Positions 16,577 to 26,624 of a DNA stretch of 64,000 nt are shown one piece after another. How positions within the stretch are numbered: position 1 is the first letter of the stretch; every line of letters begins with the position of its first letter. Below the pieces are notes generated by a model. The model did not search any database. It saw only the letters and a program-made list of their open reading frames with translations, and had not been told where the DNA came from. Position numbers and translations under genes: made by a program. Source of the stretch: Enhydrobacter sp. (GTDB lineage: Bacteria; Pseudomonadota; Alphaproteobacteria; Reyranellales; Reyranellaceae); NCBI RefSeq assembly GCF_030246845.1, contig NZ_CP126889.1, forward strand, positions 2,418,001-2,482,000, given 5' to 3'.

Positions 16577-17340
16577 CAGGCGAGATAGGTGGCGGACACG
16601 CCGCCATCGACGACCAGAGTGTGGCCATTGACGTAGGACGCGGCGGGCGAGGCGAGGAAGATCGCCGCCCCGGCGATTTCCTTCGGATCCGCCCAGCGCT
16701 TCGCGGGACAGCGATCGCGCTGCTTCTCGCCTTGCGGCGAGGCGATCAGCCGGGCGTTGGTCTCGGTTGCGAAGAAGCCGGGCGAGAGGGCGTTGGCAGT
16801 GATGCCCGTGGCGCCGAGCTCGGCCGCCAGCGCGCGGGCCAGCGCCGTGAGCCCGCCCTTTGCCGCGACATACGACACCGCGCCCGGGACGGCGAGGTCG
16901 GCCACGATCGAGGCGACCAGGATCAGCCGTCCCCATCCCTGATCCAGCATCGCCGGGACGACCACCTTGACGAGGGCATGGGCGGCCGAGAGATCGATAT
17001 CGACCAGGCGGGCGAAATCCTCCGAAGTGATCTCGGTGAAGAGCCGTCGATCGCGCTCGCCCACATTGTGCACCAGGACGTCAATCCGGCTGGCCCCGGC
17101 GATGGCCTCGCGCATCGCTTCCCGGTCGGCCATGTCGAAGGCGAGTCCCTCCGCGTCGAAGCCGGCTGCCCGCAGCTCGGCAAGGCGTGGTTCCAGGCGA
17201 TCGGCCGACCGGCCATGCAGCAGCACGCGCGCGCCGGCCTCGGCGAGACCGCGCGCCATCTCCCAGCCCAGGCCACGAGCGGAGCCGGTCACCAGGGCGG
17301 TGCGGCCGTCGAGGCGGAACTGATCGGGAAAGGTCGACAT
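16576..17340 (-). CDS. Short-chain dehydrogenase/reductase (gluconate 5-dehydrogenase-like)
   Basis: This 254-residue classical SDR has the cofactor motif TGSARGLG at 18-25, catalytic Ser144, Tyr157 and Lys161 (SYVAAK), and the C-terminal VNGHTLVVDGG segment of the family. The usual NAG motif is NVG here. The HGR following the second strand suggests NADP(H) use, an inference. Substrates of close relatives include gluconate/5-ketogluconate and 3-oxoacyl groups, so the real substrate is open. ATG at 17340 gives the usual length. It is divergent from ugpQ and translationally coupled to the downstream permease. Confidence 0.87.
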   Translation of the reverse strand: MSTFPDQFRLDGRTALVTGSARGLGWEMARGLAEAGARVLLHGRSADRLEPRLAELRAAGFDAEGLAFDMADREAMREAIAGASRIDVLVHNVGERDRRLFTEITSEDFARLVDIDLSAAHALVKVVVPAMLDQGWGRLILVASIVADLAVPGAVSYVAAKGGLTALARALAAELGATGITANALSPGFFATETNARLIASPQGEKQRDRCPAKRWADPKEIAGAAIFLASPAASYVNGHTLVVDGGVSATYLA

Positions 17341-17392
17341 GGGGCGGCACAGTCGGCTATTGGGCTCGCCCGAATTAGCGTTGGACGGGGGA

Positions 17393-18085
17393 ATGCTGCA
17401 ACTGCCCAAAGTGATCGGCCATCGCGGCGCGGCCGCCTATGCCGCGGAAAACACGCTGGACTCCTTCCGCGAGGCCAGGCGCCGCGGGGCGACCTGGGTC
17501 GAGACCGACGTCAAGCTGACCGCCGACGGCGTGCCGATCCTGATGCATGATGCCTCGCTCAAACGGACGACAGGGGTCGACCGGCTGGTGGCCCAAACGA
17601 AAGCGGGCGATCTGCCGCAGGGCGTGCCGACGTTCGAGGCGGCCATCGACTGCCTGCGCGAGCTGGGTCTCGGCTGCAATGTCGAGATCAAGCCCTGCGA
17701 GGGCCGCGAAGCGGAGACCGCCCGCGTCGTCGTCGAGGTCTTGCGGCGGCGCTGGCCGGCTGCCCTGCCGGCGCCCCTGCTTTCGAGCTTCAAGGACGCG
17801 TCCCTTGTGGCCGCCCGCGAGACGGCGCCCGAATTCGCGCGGGCCATCCTGATCGACGTGCTGGAGGACGATTGGCGCGGTCGTGCCGAAGCCGTGACCG
17901 CCGTCGGCGTCAATGCCAACGGCAAGAAGCTGACGGCGCCGCGCGCGGTCGAAGTGCGCAAGGCGGGCTATCTGCTCGGTGTCTATACGATCAACAACGG
18001 CGATGTGGCGAAAGCGCTCGTCGGCATGGGCGCGCAGTGCGTCATCACCGATACGCCGGACGCCATCGTCGCAGCGCTGGATTGA
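17393..18085 (+). CDS. ugpQ: Glycerophosphodiester phosphodiesterase
   Basis: UgpQ hydrolyses glycerophosphodiesters to sn-glycerol-3-phosphate and an alcohol in the cytosol. The 230-residue protein has the GDPD signature IGHRGAAAYAAENTLDSFRE with catalytic His/Arg/Glu, the metal-binding E-x-D in WVETDVKLTADG and MHD in PILMHDASLKRTTG. ATG at 17393 is preceded by GGGGGA. It lies ahead of ugpBAEC with 128 bases between, which include the Pho box, so it may be expressed separately from the transporter. Confidence 0.93.
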   Translation: MLQLPKVIGHRGAAAYAAENTLDSFREARRRGATWVETDVKLTADGVPILMHDASLKRTTGVDRLVAQTKAGDLPQGVPTFEAAIDCLRELGLGCNVEIKPCEGREAETARVVVEVLRRRWPAALPAPLLSSFKDASLVAARETAPEFARAILIDVLEDDWRGRAEAVTAVGVNANGKKLTAPRAVEVRKAGYLLGVYTINNGDVAKALVGMGAQCVITDTPDAIVAALD

Positions 18086-18125
18086 TGCATTTTGGGGGTT
18101 GCGTTCGCACAGCAGTCTTGGTGGA

Positions 18126-18154
18126 CTGTCACAAGACTGAAACAAATCAGACAC
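18126..18154 (+). promoter_or_regulatory. Pho box upstream of ugpB
   Basis: Direct repeats CTGTCAC (18126-18132) and CTGAAAC (18137-18143) lie exactly 11 bases apart, with a weaker third unit CAGACAC (18148-18154) one more period on. This matches the PhoB-binding Pho box (two CTGTCAT-like 7-mers in an 11-base period). It lies 60-88 bases upstream of the ugpB start, so phosphate starvation should induce the transporter. No -10 element was fixed. Confidence 0.72.
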
Positions 18155-18213
18155 ATCGCAGTCTCATGCCCCGTCGATACAGGGATGGGGCCCTTTTGGG
18201 AGGTATCGAGATC

Positions 18214-19530
<1,317 letters not shown>

Positions 19531-19553
19531 AGGTCGGGACGTCCCCTCGTGCT

Positions 19554-19578
19554 CCTCTCCCCCGTGATGGGGGAGAGG
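19554..19578. repeat. Perfect 10-bp hairpin between ugpB and ugpA
   Basis: CCTCTCCCCC (19554-19563) and GGGGGAGAGG (19569-19578) flank a five-base loop in the 83-base gap after ugpB. It lacks a following T-run, so it is more likely an mRNA-stabilising or attenuating hairpin than a terminator. The sequence resembles dispersed CTCTCCCC/GGGGAGAG intergenic palindromes common in proteobacteria. Confidence 0.7.
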
Positions 19579-19613
19579 CCGGGTGAGGGGCTCCAAAGGC
19601 TCACAGCGCCCGC

Positions 19614-20495
19614 ATGGAAAAGCGCGTCGTCTTCAACGAGCGGTGGCTGCCCTATCTTCTGGTGGCGCCGCAGATGATCATCACACTGATCTTCTTCTTC
19701 TGGCCGTCCGCCCAGGCGATGTGGCAGTCGGTGCTGGTCGAGGATGCGTTCGGCGGGAACTCCAAGTTCGTCTGGTTCGCCAATTTCACCAGTCTGCTCA
19801 CCGACCCGAACTACTACGATTCGGTGCGGCTCACGCTGATCTTCACCGCCCTCGTTGCGTCGATCGGCCTGGCGGTGTCGCTCCTGCTCGCCGTCATGGC
19901 CGATCGGATCGTGCGCGGTGCTGCGATCTACAAGACGATCCTGATCTGGCCCTACGCCGTGGCGCCGGCCGTTGCCGGCGTGCTGTGGGGCTTCCTGTTC
20001 AATCCCTCGGTCGGCATCGTCGTCTGGCTGCTCCACGGGATCGGCGTCGACTTCAACTACGTCATGAACGGCGATCAGGCCCTTCTGCTGGTGGTGATCG
20101 CCTCGGTCTGGAGTCAGTTGAGCTACAATTTCCTGTTCTTTCTCGCCGGTCTGCAGTCGATCCCCAGATCGCTGATCGAGGCGGCCGCCATTGATGGCGC
20201 GGGTCCGGCGCGGCGGTTCTGGGACATCACCTTCCCGCTGCTGTCGCCGACGGGCTTCTTCCTGCTGGTCATCAACACGCTCTATGCGCTCATCGGCACT
20301 TTCGGCGTGATCGCCTCGCTGACCCAGGGCGGGCCGGGCCAGGCCACCAACATCCTCGTCTACAAGGTCTGGAACGACGGGTTCCGCGGCCAGGATCTGG
20401 GCGGTTCCTCGGCGCAGTCGGTGATCCTGATGGCACTGATGATTCTGCTCACCTTCGTGCAGTTCCGCTTCATCGAGCGCCGGGTGCACTACTGA
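19614..20495 (+). CDS. ugpA: sn-Glycerol-3-phosphate ABC transporter permease UgpA
   Basis: This 293-residue inner-membrane permease begins with a short cytoplasmic tail, then the first helix WLPYLLVAPQMIITLIFFFW. It carries the EAA coupling loop EAAAIDGAGPARRFWDITFP, which meets UgpC. About six membrane helices fit the MalF/UgpA class. The stop overlaps the ugpE start by one base. Confidence 0.95.
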   Translation: MEKRVVFNERWLPYLLVAPQMIITLIFFFWPSAQAMWQSVLVEDAFGGNSKFVWFANFTSLLTDPNYYDSVRLTLIFTALVASIGLAVSLLLAVMADRIVRGAAIYKTILIWPYAVAPAVAGVLWGFLFNPSVGIVVWLLHGIGVDFNYVMNGDQALLLVVIASVWSQLSYNFLFFLAGLQSIPRSLIEAAAIDGAGPARRFWDITFPLLSPTGFFLLVINTLYALIGTFGVIASLTQGGPGQATNILVYKVWNDGFRGQDLGGSSAQSVILMALMILLTFVQFRFIERRVHY

Positions 20496-21346
20496 TGGTC
20501 GAGAACCGGCCCTGGCTCACATTTGTCCGGCATCTCATCGTGATCGTGGGGGCGGTCATCATCGCCTTCCCGGTCTGGATGACCTTCGTCGCGTCGACCC
20601 ACGACCAGGTCACGATGCTGCAATCGCCGGTGCCGCTATTGCCCGGCACGCATCTGATCGAGAATTACCGGGACGTGCTGCTCGAAGGCTACAAGAGCCG
20701 GCCCGGCACCGTCCCGCTCTACGTCACGCTCACCAACAGCCTCATCATGGCGCTCGGCGTGGCGATCGGGAAGATCCTGATCTCGATCATCTCCGCCTTC
20801 GCCATCGTCTATTTCCGCTTTCCGCTGCGGATGACCTTCTTCTGGATGATCTTCGTCACCCTGATGCTGCCGGTGGAAGTGCGCATCGTGCCGACCTACG
20901 GCGTCGTGGCGCGGCTCGGCATGCTCAATTCGTATTCCGGCCTCATCATCCCGGTGATCGCCTCGGCGACCGCGACCTTCCTGTTCCGCCAGTTCTTCCT
21001 CAGCGTTCCCGACGAGCTCACCGAGGCGGCGCGCGTCGACGGCGCCTCGCCGATGCGCTTCTTCTGGGACATCCTGCTGCCGATGAGCCGCACGTCGATC
21101 GCGGCGCTGTTCGTCATCCAGTTCATCTACGGCTGGAACCAGTATCTCTGGCCGCTGCTCATCACGACGCAGGAGAGCTTCTACACCATCGTGATGAACG
21201 TCTCGCGCCAGGCCAACGTGGTGGACGCCACGCCGTCATGGAACTTGCTGATGGCCATGGCGATGCTGGCCATGCTGCCGCCGGTCCTGGTGGTGATGTT
21301 CATGCAGCGCCTGTTCGTGCGCGGCCTCGTCGAAACGGAGAAGTAG
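20495..21346 (+). CDS. ugpE: sn-Glycerol-3-phosphate ABC transporter permease UgpE
   Basis: This 283-residue permease of the MalG class has an N-terminal helix ([19 protein letters not shown]), a periplasmic loop, and the coupling motif [20 protein letters not shown]. It forms the translocation pore with UgpA. It is translationally coupled to ugpA (TGATG) and four bases from ugpC. Confidence 0.95.
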   Translation: MVENRPWLTFVRHLIVIVGAVIIAFPVWMTFVASTHDQVTMLQSPVPLLPGTHLIENYRDVLLEGYKSRPGTVPLYVTLTNSLIMALGVAIGKILISIISAFAIVYFRFPLRMTFFWMIFVTLMLPVEVRIVPTYGVVARLGMLNSYSGLIIPVIASATATFLFRQFFLSVPDELTEAARVDGASPMRFFWDILLPMSRTSIAALFVIQFIYGWNQYLWPLLITTQESFYTIVMNVSRQANVVDATPSWNLLMAMAMLAMLPPVLVVMFMQRLFVRGLVETEK

Positions 21347-21350
21347 CCCC

Positions 21351-22439
21351 ATGGCGCAAGTCCATCTGCGCGGCGTCAAGAAAAGCTACGACAAGCTCGA
21401 GGTCATCCACGGCATCGACATGGAGATCGCCGACGGCGAGTTCATCGTCATCGTCGGGCCCTCGGGCTGCGGCAAGTCGACCTTGCTGCGCATGATCGCG
21501 GGTCTCGAACGGATCACGGCCGGCGAAGTGGCGATTGGCGAGCGTGTCGTCAACGAGCTCGAGCCCAAGGACCGCGACATCGCCATGGTGTTCCAGAACT
21601 ATGCGCTCTATCCGCATATGAGCGTGTACGAGAACATGGCTTACGGGCTCAAGATCCGGCGGCTTTCCAAGGACGACATCGATGCGCGCGTGCGCAAGGC
21701 GGCGAGGACGCTGGAACTGGACAAGCTGCTCGATCGCCGGCCGCGCCAGCTCTCCGGCGGCCAGCGTCAGCGCGTCGCCATGGGCCGCGCCATCGTCCGC
21801 GAGCCGGCGGTCTTCCTGTTCGACGAGCCGCTTTCCAACCTCGATGCCAAGCTGCGCGTGCAGATGCGGCTCGAGATCAAGCGCCTGCAGCGGGAGCTGG
21901 GCGTCACATCGGTCTACGTCACCCATGACCAGGTCGAAGCGATGACGCTCGCCGACCGGCTGATCGTGATGAATGCCGGCGTCGCCGACCAGATCGGCAC
22001 GCCGATGGAGGTCTACGAGCGGCCCTCGTCGGTGTTCGTCGCGGGCTTCATCGGATCGCCGGCCATGAACTTCCTCGCCGCCAAGGTCGGCGAAGGCGGC
22101 CGCACCGTCGAGCTCGCGGGAGCCGGCCCGGGGCGGCATGTCCTGCCGCTCGGACGCCCGCCCGCCGCGTCCGCAGGCACGGCGGTGGCAGTGGGGCTGC
22201 GGCCCGAGCACCTGCAGCCCGACGCCGACGGTCCGCTGGAACTCGAGATCGAGCTCGCCGAGCCGCTGGGCGCGGACACCCTGCTGCACGGCCGCTTCGC
22301 CGTCGCGCGGGAGCTGGTGACGGTCAGGCAGGACGGCCACGTGCTGGCCCAGCCGGGCGAAAAGCGCCGCTTCTCGATCGATCCCGGCCAGGTGCATCTC
22401 TTCGACCCGCAAAGCGGTCGGCGGCTGGCCGACGCCTGA
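21351..22439 (+). CDS. ugpC: sn-Glycerol-3-phosphate ABC transporter ATP-binding protein UgpC
   Basis: This 362-residue ATPase of the MalK/UgpC class has Walker [10 protein letters not shown], the Q-loop around [17 protein letters not shown], signature [14 protein letters not shown], Walker [12 protein letters not shown] and H-loop [15 protein letters not shown]-terminal TOBE/OB domain of about 120 residues follows. In characterised systems this domain can bind regulators. It closes the ugpBAEC operon. Confidence 0.95.
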   Translation: MAQVHLRGVKKSYDKLEVIHGIDMEIADGEFIVIVGPSGCGKSTLLRMIAGLERITAGEVAIGERVVNELEPKDRDIAMVFQNYALYPHMSVYENMAYGLKIRRLSKDDIDARVRKAARTLELDKLLDRRPRQLSGGQRQRVAMGRAIVREPAVFLFDEPLSNLDAKLRVQMRLEIKRLQRELGVTSVYVTHDQVEAMTLADRLIVMNAGVADQIGTPMEVYERPSSVFVAGFIGSPAMNFLAAKVGEGGRTVELAGAGPGRHVLPLGRPPAASAGTAVAVGLRPEHLQPDADGPLELEIELAEPLGADTLLHGRFAVARELVTVRQDGHVLAQPGEKRRFSIDPGQVHLFDPQSGRRLADA

Positions 22440-22507
22440 CGCCAGGTCGCATCGCGGCAGGATACAAAGGACTCGTCGGTTCCGCGCCCTGACGGTAAGA
22501 GGGGCCG

Positions 22508-23719
22508 ATGGCGGAGTCCCGACTTTCGCGACGGAGCTATGGATTGACGATTCGGACCTGGCTGGGGGTCCTGGGGCTTGGCGCCGTCATTGCCGGCTGC
22601 CAGGCCGTTCCCGGTGACGGCCCCTGGATGAACGGCGCCAAGGCCGGCAGCACCGAGGCATTTCCGTTCGACGTCATCGATCTCACCCCGACCACGGTCG
22701 TCGCCTATCGCTCGTCGACGGGCAACGCCAGCTCGGCCACCGAGAGCCTGTCCGCGGGCAAGCGCCTCACCGCCTCGCCGGGCGACGTTCTGCGGGTGCG
22801 GATTTTCGAGCGCTATGCGGGCGGCATCTTCCCGACGGTCAGCAATCCCGTTGCCTCCGATCTCGGCAACCAGATCGTCAGCCCGGCCGGCACGATCGAG
22901 GTGCCGTTTGTCGGCACGGTCAGGGTCGCAGGCCTCGATCTGCGTCAGATCGAACGCGAGATCGAGACCCGCCTGGCGGGCAAGGCGAAGCAACCGCAGG
23001 TGATCGCCGAGTTCGTCGCCGACCGCACCAACACCGTCATGGTGTCGGGCAACGTGAGGAACCCCGGCCGTCTGTCGATGGGCGAGGGCTTGCGCACGGT
23101 CGTCGATGCCATCAACCGCGCCGGCGGCGTGACCCCGCCCGGGGCGGCGCAAGCGGCCGCCACGCCGGCCAACGTGGAGGCTTTGGCCGACCAGCCGCCG
23201 CCACCGCCAGGCGGGCCATCCCAGGTCGAGGTCGTGGTCCGTCGCGAGGGGCGGGTGGTCCTGGCCAAGCAGCTCTCCGAGCTTCTGGCCGGTGCCGACA
23301 TCGCGCTCGAGAAAGGGGACGAGATCGTGGTCCGGCCCAACTCGCAGGTGGTCACGGTGCTGGGCGCCGTCGGCAAGGCGGGCAACGTGCCGGTGACCAA
23401 GCCGAACATGAGCCTGGCCGATGCACTCGGCGAGGCGCAGGGCCTGCTCGATCTGCGCGCCAACAAGACCGGCCTCTATGTTTTCCGGCTGGGCGACGTC
23501 CAGGACAATCCGCACGCGCGCGCCCGTATCTTCCGGCTCGACTTCATGCAGCCTGTGTCGATGTTCGTGGCACAGCAATTCGGCGTGCAGCCGAGGGACG
23601 TGATCTTCGTCGCCAACGCGCCGCTGCGCGAATACGACAAAGTCCTCGAGTCGCTCTACCGGACCGCCGTCATCGTCGGTGTGGCCAGGGGGTCGGTCAT
23701 ACCGGCGGTCAACTTCTAA
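22508..23719 (+). CDS. Polysaccharide biosynthesis/export lipoprotein (Wza/OPX family)
   Basis: This 403-residue protein has a lipobox VIAGC with the acylated Cys at residue 31, a Poly_export domain beginning LTASPGDVLRVRIFERYAGG and TIEVPFVGTVRVAGL, and at least one SLBB domain (VSGNVRNPGRLSM...VVDAINRAGG). A second SLBB-like part follows in NSQVVTVLGAVGKAGNVPV. Such proteins form the outer-membrane end of capsule or exopolysaccharide export. A Pro-rich insert (PPPPPG) lies between the SLBB parts. No chain-length kinase (Wzc) or glycosyltransferases are adjacent, so this is an orphan copy. Confidence 0.88.
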   Translation: MAESRLSRRSYGLTIRTWLGVLGLGAVIAGCQAVPGDGPWMNGAKAGSTEAFPFDVIDLTPTTVVAYRSSTGNASSATESLSAGKRLTASPGDVLRVRIFERYAGGIFPTVSNPVASDLGNQIVSPAGTIEVPFVGTVRVAGLDLRQIEREIETRLAGKAKQPQVIAEFVADRTNTVMVSGNVRNPGRLSMGEGLRTVVDAINRAGGVTPPGAAQAAATPANVEALADQPPPPPGGPSQVEVVVRREGRVVLAKQLSELLAGADIALEKGDEIVVRPNSQVVTVLGAVGKAGNVPVTKPNMSLADALGEAQGLLDLRANKTGLYVFRLGDVQDNPHARARIFRLDFMQPVSMFVAQQFGVQPRDVIFVANAPLREYDKVLESLYRTAVIVGVARGSVIPAVNF

Positions 23720-23729
23720 CCCGGCCGCC

Positions 23730-24362
23730 TCAGGCGCTGTCGGCGTATTTCAGGCTGCAGCCGTAGGGGCGTGTCGAGGCGTCGGTGACGGGCTTGCCGG
23801 CCTGCAGCTCGGCAAGTGCGGCGCGCACATACTGCTTGGCGCGCGGAATGTCGTCGATATCGGCCGAGGGAATGGAATCGATGCCGCCCTTGTAGGCCAG
23901 CATGCCCGAGGCATCGATCACGTACATGTGCGACGTGACGGTGGCGCCATAGGCGTGCGCGATCCTGCTGTCCGGATCGAGCAGCACGGCCGCGGGCCCA
24001 GCGTGGCGCGTCACGGTGAGCTCGTTGGCCCGCGCGGCCGTCACGTAGCCCTGCTTGCCCGGCGCAGACGACGCCACGGTGAGCCAGACCACGCCCTCGG
24101 CCGCCGCCTCGCGCTGCTGGGCTTGCATGTTGCCCGACCGGTAGTGCTTGCCGACATAGGGGCACTCGTGGTTGGTCGTCTCCAGCACCACGATCTTCCC
24201 GCGAAGGTCTGCCAGCGACCAGCTCTTGCCGTTGCTGTCTGTCGCCGTGAAGGGCGGTGCGGGTCTGCCGAGCTCCGCCGCGGCCCGCGCTGCAATCGGC
24301 GCCAGTACAAGAGCGGTGCTTCCCAACAGCAATGCACGGCGGGGAACTGCAATGTTCGGCAC
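23730..24362 (-). CDS. Exported redoxin (AhpC/TSA-like thioredoxin-fold) protein
   Basis: This 210-residue protein has a Tat-like leader (VPRRALLLGSTALVLAPIAARA). A thioredoxin-fold domain of the family with the NHxCPYV motif follows; here it reads TNHECPYVGKHY with Cys67. It lacks the second Cys of a CXXC pair, so it is more like a one-Cys peroxiredoxin or reductant-accepting redoxin. The GTG start at 24362 lies nine bases after the DsbD-like gene. The pair suggests that DsbD supplies electrons to this periplasmic protein, an inference from the operon. Confidence 0.82.
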   Translation of the reverse strand: MPNIAVPRRALLLGSTALVLAPIAARAAAELGRPAPPFTATDSNGKSWSLADLRGKIVVLETTNHECPYVGKHYRSGNMQAQQREAAAEGVVWLTVASSAPGKQGYVTAARANELTVTRHAGPAAVLLDPDSRIAHAYGATVTSHMYVIDASGMLAYKGGIDSIPSADIDDIPRAKQYVRAALAELQAGKPVTDASTRPYGCSLKYADSA

Positions 24363-24371
24363 GGTCGCCTC

Positions 24372-26507
24372 CTATCGCTGGGCCTGCTGGTTCGAGGTGA
24401 GCGTCGCGACGACCGACGCTTCGGTGAGGATCTGGGGCAGGATCTTCGGCCGGTCCGCGCCGGGCGCCCAATAGAGATAGAGCGGCACGCCGGCCCTGCC
24501 GTGCTCTTTCAGCGTCGCCGTGATCTCGGGATCGCGGTTGGTCCAGTCGCCCTTCAGCTTCACCGTGCCGGTCTGCTCGAAAGCGCGCCGCGTGGCGGCC
24601 GTCTCCAGCGCGACGCGCTCATTGACCAGGCAGGTGATGCACCAGGCGGCGGTGAAATCGACGAACACCGGCTTGCGCGCGGCAACGGCCTCGGCGAGGC
24701 GACTGCGCGAAAAACGCTCCCAGCCGTCGAAGCTGACGCCGGCGGCCGGCCCACTGGAAGCCGAAGCAGCCGTGGCCGGCCGGTCCTCGAGCTTGAGCGC
24801 GGCAGCGAAGGCCAGCAGGACAGCGGTCGTGGCGATGCCGCGATGCAACCAGATGGCGGGCGAAGCAGGGGCACCGAGCCGCAACAGCCAGAGGGCGAAG
24901 GCGATCAGGACCATGCCGCCCAGCGCATAGAGCACGCCGTCCGCACCGGTCTGCTGGGTCAGCACCCAGACCATCCATACGGCCGACGCGTACATCGGAA
25001 AGGCAAGCAACTGGCGCAGCCGGTCCATCCATGCCCCCGGGCGCGGCATCAGGCGCTGCAGGGCGGGCATGAAGGTGAGTGCAAGATAGGGGAGCGCGAG
25101 CCCAAAGCCCATCGCCAGCAGAACGCCGACGGTCTGCGGTGCGGGCTGGCTCAGGGCAAAGCCCAGTGCGGCCGCCATGAACGGCGCCGTGCAGGGTGTG
25201 GCCACGATGACCGCCAGAACGCCGGTGAAGAAGGCGCCGATTATGCCGCCGCGCCCGGCCAGCCCCTGGCCCACGCCGGCAAGGCGTCCACCCACCTCGA
25301 ATACGCCCGACAGGTTGAGTCCGACGACGAAGAAGAGATAGGCGATCAGCAACGAGAAGATCGGCGACTGGAACTGGAAGCCCCAGCTCACCTCGCCGAA
25401 GCTGCTACGGATCGCCAGCACGGTCGCGGCCATCAGGGAAAACGATGCCAGCACGCCCGCTGTATAGGCGATGCCGTCACGCCGGATCTCGCCGCGCGAA
25501 TGACCGGCCAGGCGAACGAACGACGCGGCCTTCATCGCCAGCACCGGAAAGACGCAGGGCATGAGATTCAGGATCAGGCCGCCCAGCAGGGCGAAAGCGA
25601 GCGCTTGCCAAAGCGACAGGGCTTCGCCTTCCCCCGACTCTGCGGGCGGTGCGGTGCCTGCGGTAACAGCCGGGTCGAGCCTGGCTACGATGTCGAACGC
25701 CTGACGGTGTTCGCCGTCGCCGGTCTTCTCGTTGAGCGTCAAGGTTCCGGCGATCTGCTGCGGCGCCGCGGCCTTGGCATCCCCCTTCTTCAGCGGGATA
25801 CGAATGCCGTCCGCGGTGACATGCGCCGTCTGCTTCGCCATGTTGGCGACCGGGCCCCACTCGGCGGGGAAGAAATAGACGTCGCGGATCGTGTCGGGCT
25901 TCAGGCCCCTGGCGTCGACGACGAGGACCGGATCGCCCGATGCCGCGAGGCCGAAGCGCGCCGGCCAGGGACTCTCCGTCGGTACCTGGCGCCGCGCCGC
26001 GTCGAACAGCGCCCTGGTCGCGGGATCTGCGGGGATGGCGGCGGTCCCGACCGGAAGCGTGAGATCGAACCGGCCTTCCTCGGGAATGCAGACGTCGCTG
26101 CAGACCAGCCAGTTCGCATCAGCGGCCAGCGACAGCGTCGAGCCGGCGAAATCGGCCGGGGGCGTGATCTTCACCAGAAGCAGGATGTCGCCTTCGAAGC
26201 CGTAGTTGACGACACCGCCCACGTCGATCTTGGTCGGCGCCGGCCAGACGACGGGCCCCGCGCCGACGCCGGCGGGCAGCTTCCACCTGATGTCGGTCGG
26301 CTGGCCGGCATCGCCGGGATTCTTCCAGTAGGTGTGCCAATGCGGCCGGATGGTCTCGCGCAGGCCGACCCAGAACGGCTCGCCCGGCTTCACTTGCGCC
26401 ACTTCGGACACGAGCTCGGCGCGCACATTGTCCGTCGTCACGACGGATTGCGCCGCGGCCGGCAACGCGAGCAGGATCGAAACGAGGAAGGCCAGAAGAC
26501 GCGACAT
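24372..26507 (-). CDS. DsbD/ScsB-type thiol:disulfide interchange membrane protein
   Basis: This 711-residue protein moves electrons from cytosolic thioredoxin to the periplasm. A signal peptide (residues 1-20) is followed by a periplasmic alpha domain with C136 and C140 (LVCSDVCIPE). The membrane beta domain of about eight helices carries the two conserved Pro-Cys sites C318 (LMPCVFP) and C439 (ATPCTAP). The C-terminal thioredoxin-like gamma domain has AAWCITC (C623, C626). All six functional cysteines are present. The C-terminal extension over classical DsbD and the N-domain CxxxC spacing resemble ScsB. ATG at 26507 precedes a clear signal peptide. It is in an operon with the exported redoxin. 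Confidence 0.92.
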   Translation of the reverse strand: MSRLLAFLVSILLALPAAAQSVVTTDNVRAELVSEVAQVKPGEPFWVGLRETIRPHWHTYWKNPGDAGQPTDIRWKLPAGVGAGPVVWPAPTKIDVGGVVNYGFEGDILLLVKITPPADFAGSTLSLAADANWLVCSDVCIPEEGRFDLTLPVGTAAIPADPATRALFDAARRQVPTESPWPARFGLAASGDPVLVVDARGLKPDTIRDVYFFPAEWGPVANMAKQTAHVTADGIRIPLKKGDAKAAAPQQIAGTLTLNEKTGDGEHRQAFDIVARLDPAVTAGTAPPAESGEGEALSLWQALAFALLGGLILNLMPCVFPVLAMKAASFVRLAGHSRGEIRRDGIAYTAGVLASFSLMAATVLAIRSSFGEVSWGFQFQSPIFSLLIAYLFFVVGLNLSGVFEVGGRLAGVGQGLAGRGGIIGAFFTGVLAVIVATPCTAPFMAAALGFALSQPAPQTVGVLLAMGFGLALPYLALTFMPALQRLMPRPGAWMDRLRQLLAFPMYASAVWMVWVLTQQTGADGVLYALGGMVLIAFALWLLRLGAPASPAIWLHRGIATTAVLLAFAAALKLEDRPATAASASSGPAAGVSFDGWERFSRSRLAEAVAARKPVFVDFTAAWCITCLVNERVALETAATRRAFEQTGTVKLKGDWTNRDPEITATLKEHGRAGVPLYLYWAPGADRPKILPQILTEASVVATLTSNQQAQR

Positions 26508-26624
26508 GGGGCTTATTAAGTGATCTGCGGCGGTGGCGCTGGCAAGGCAATCCGGATCAAGGCGTCGTGATCTTTTGCCTCTGCCGCACCCGTCGACTAA
26601 GGTCTTGGTTTCGTTGAGGAAACA

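Noticed and set aside
23679..26519. A 946-codon plus-strand open frame opposite the redoxin and DsbD genes
   Set aside because: The DsbD frame has all six conserved cysteines and membrane segments; the plus frame has low-complexity Arg/Gly/His-rich content.
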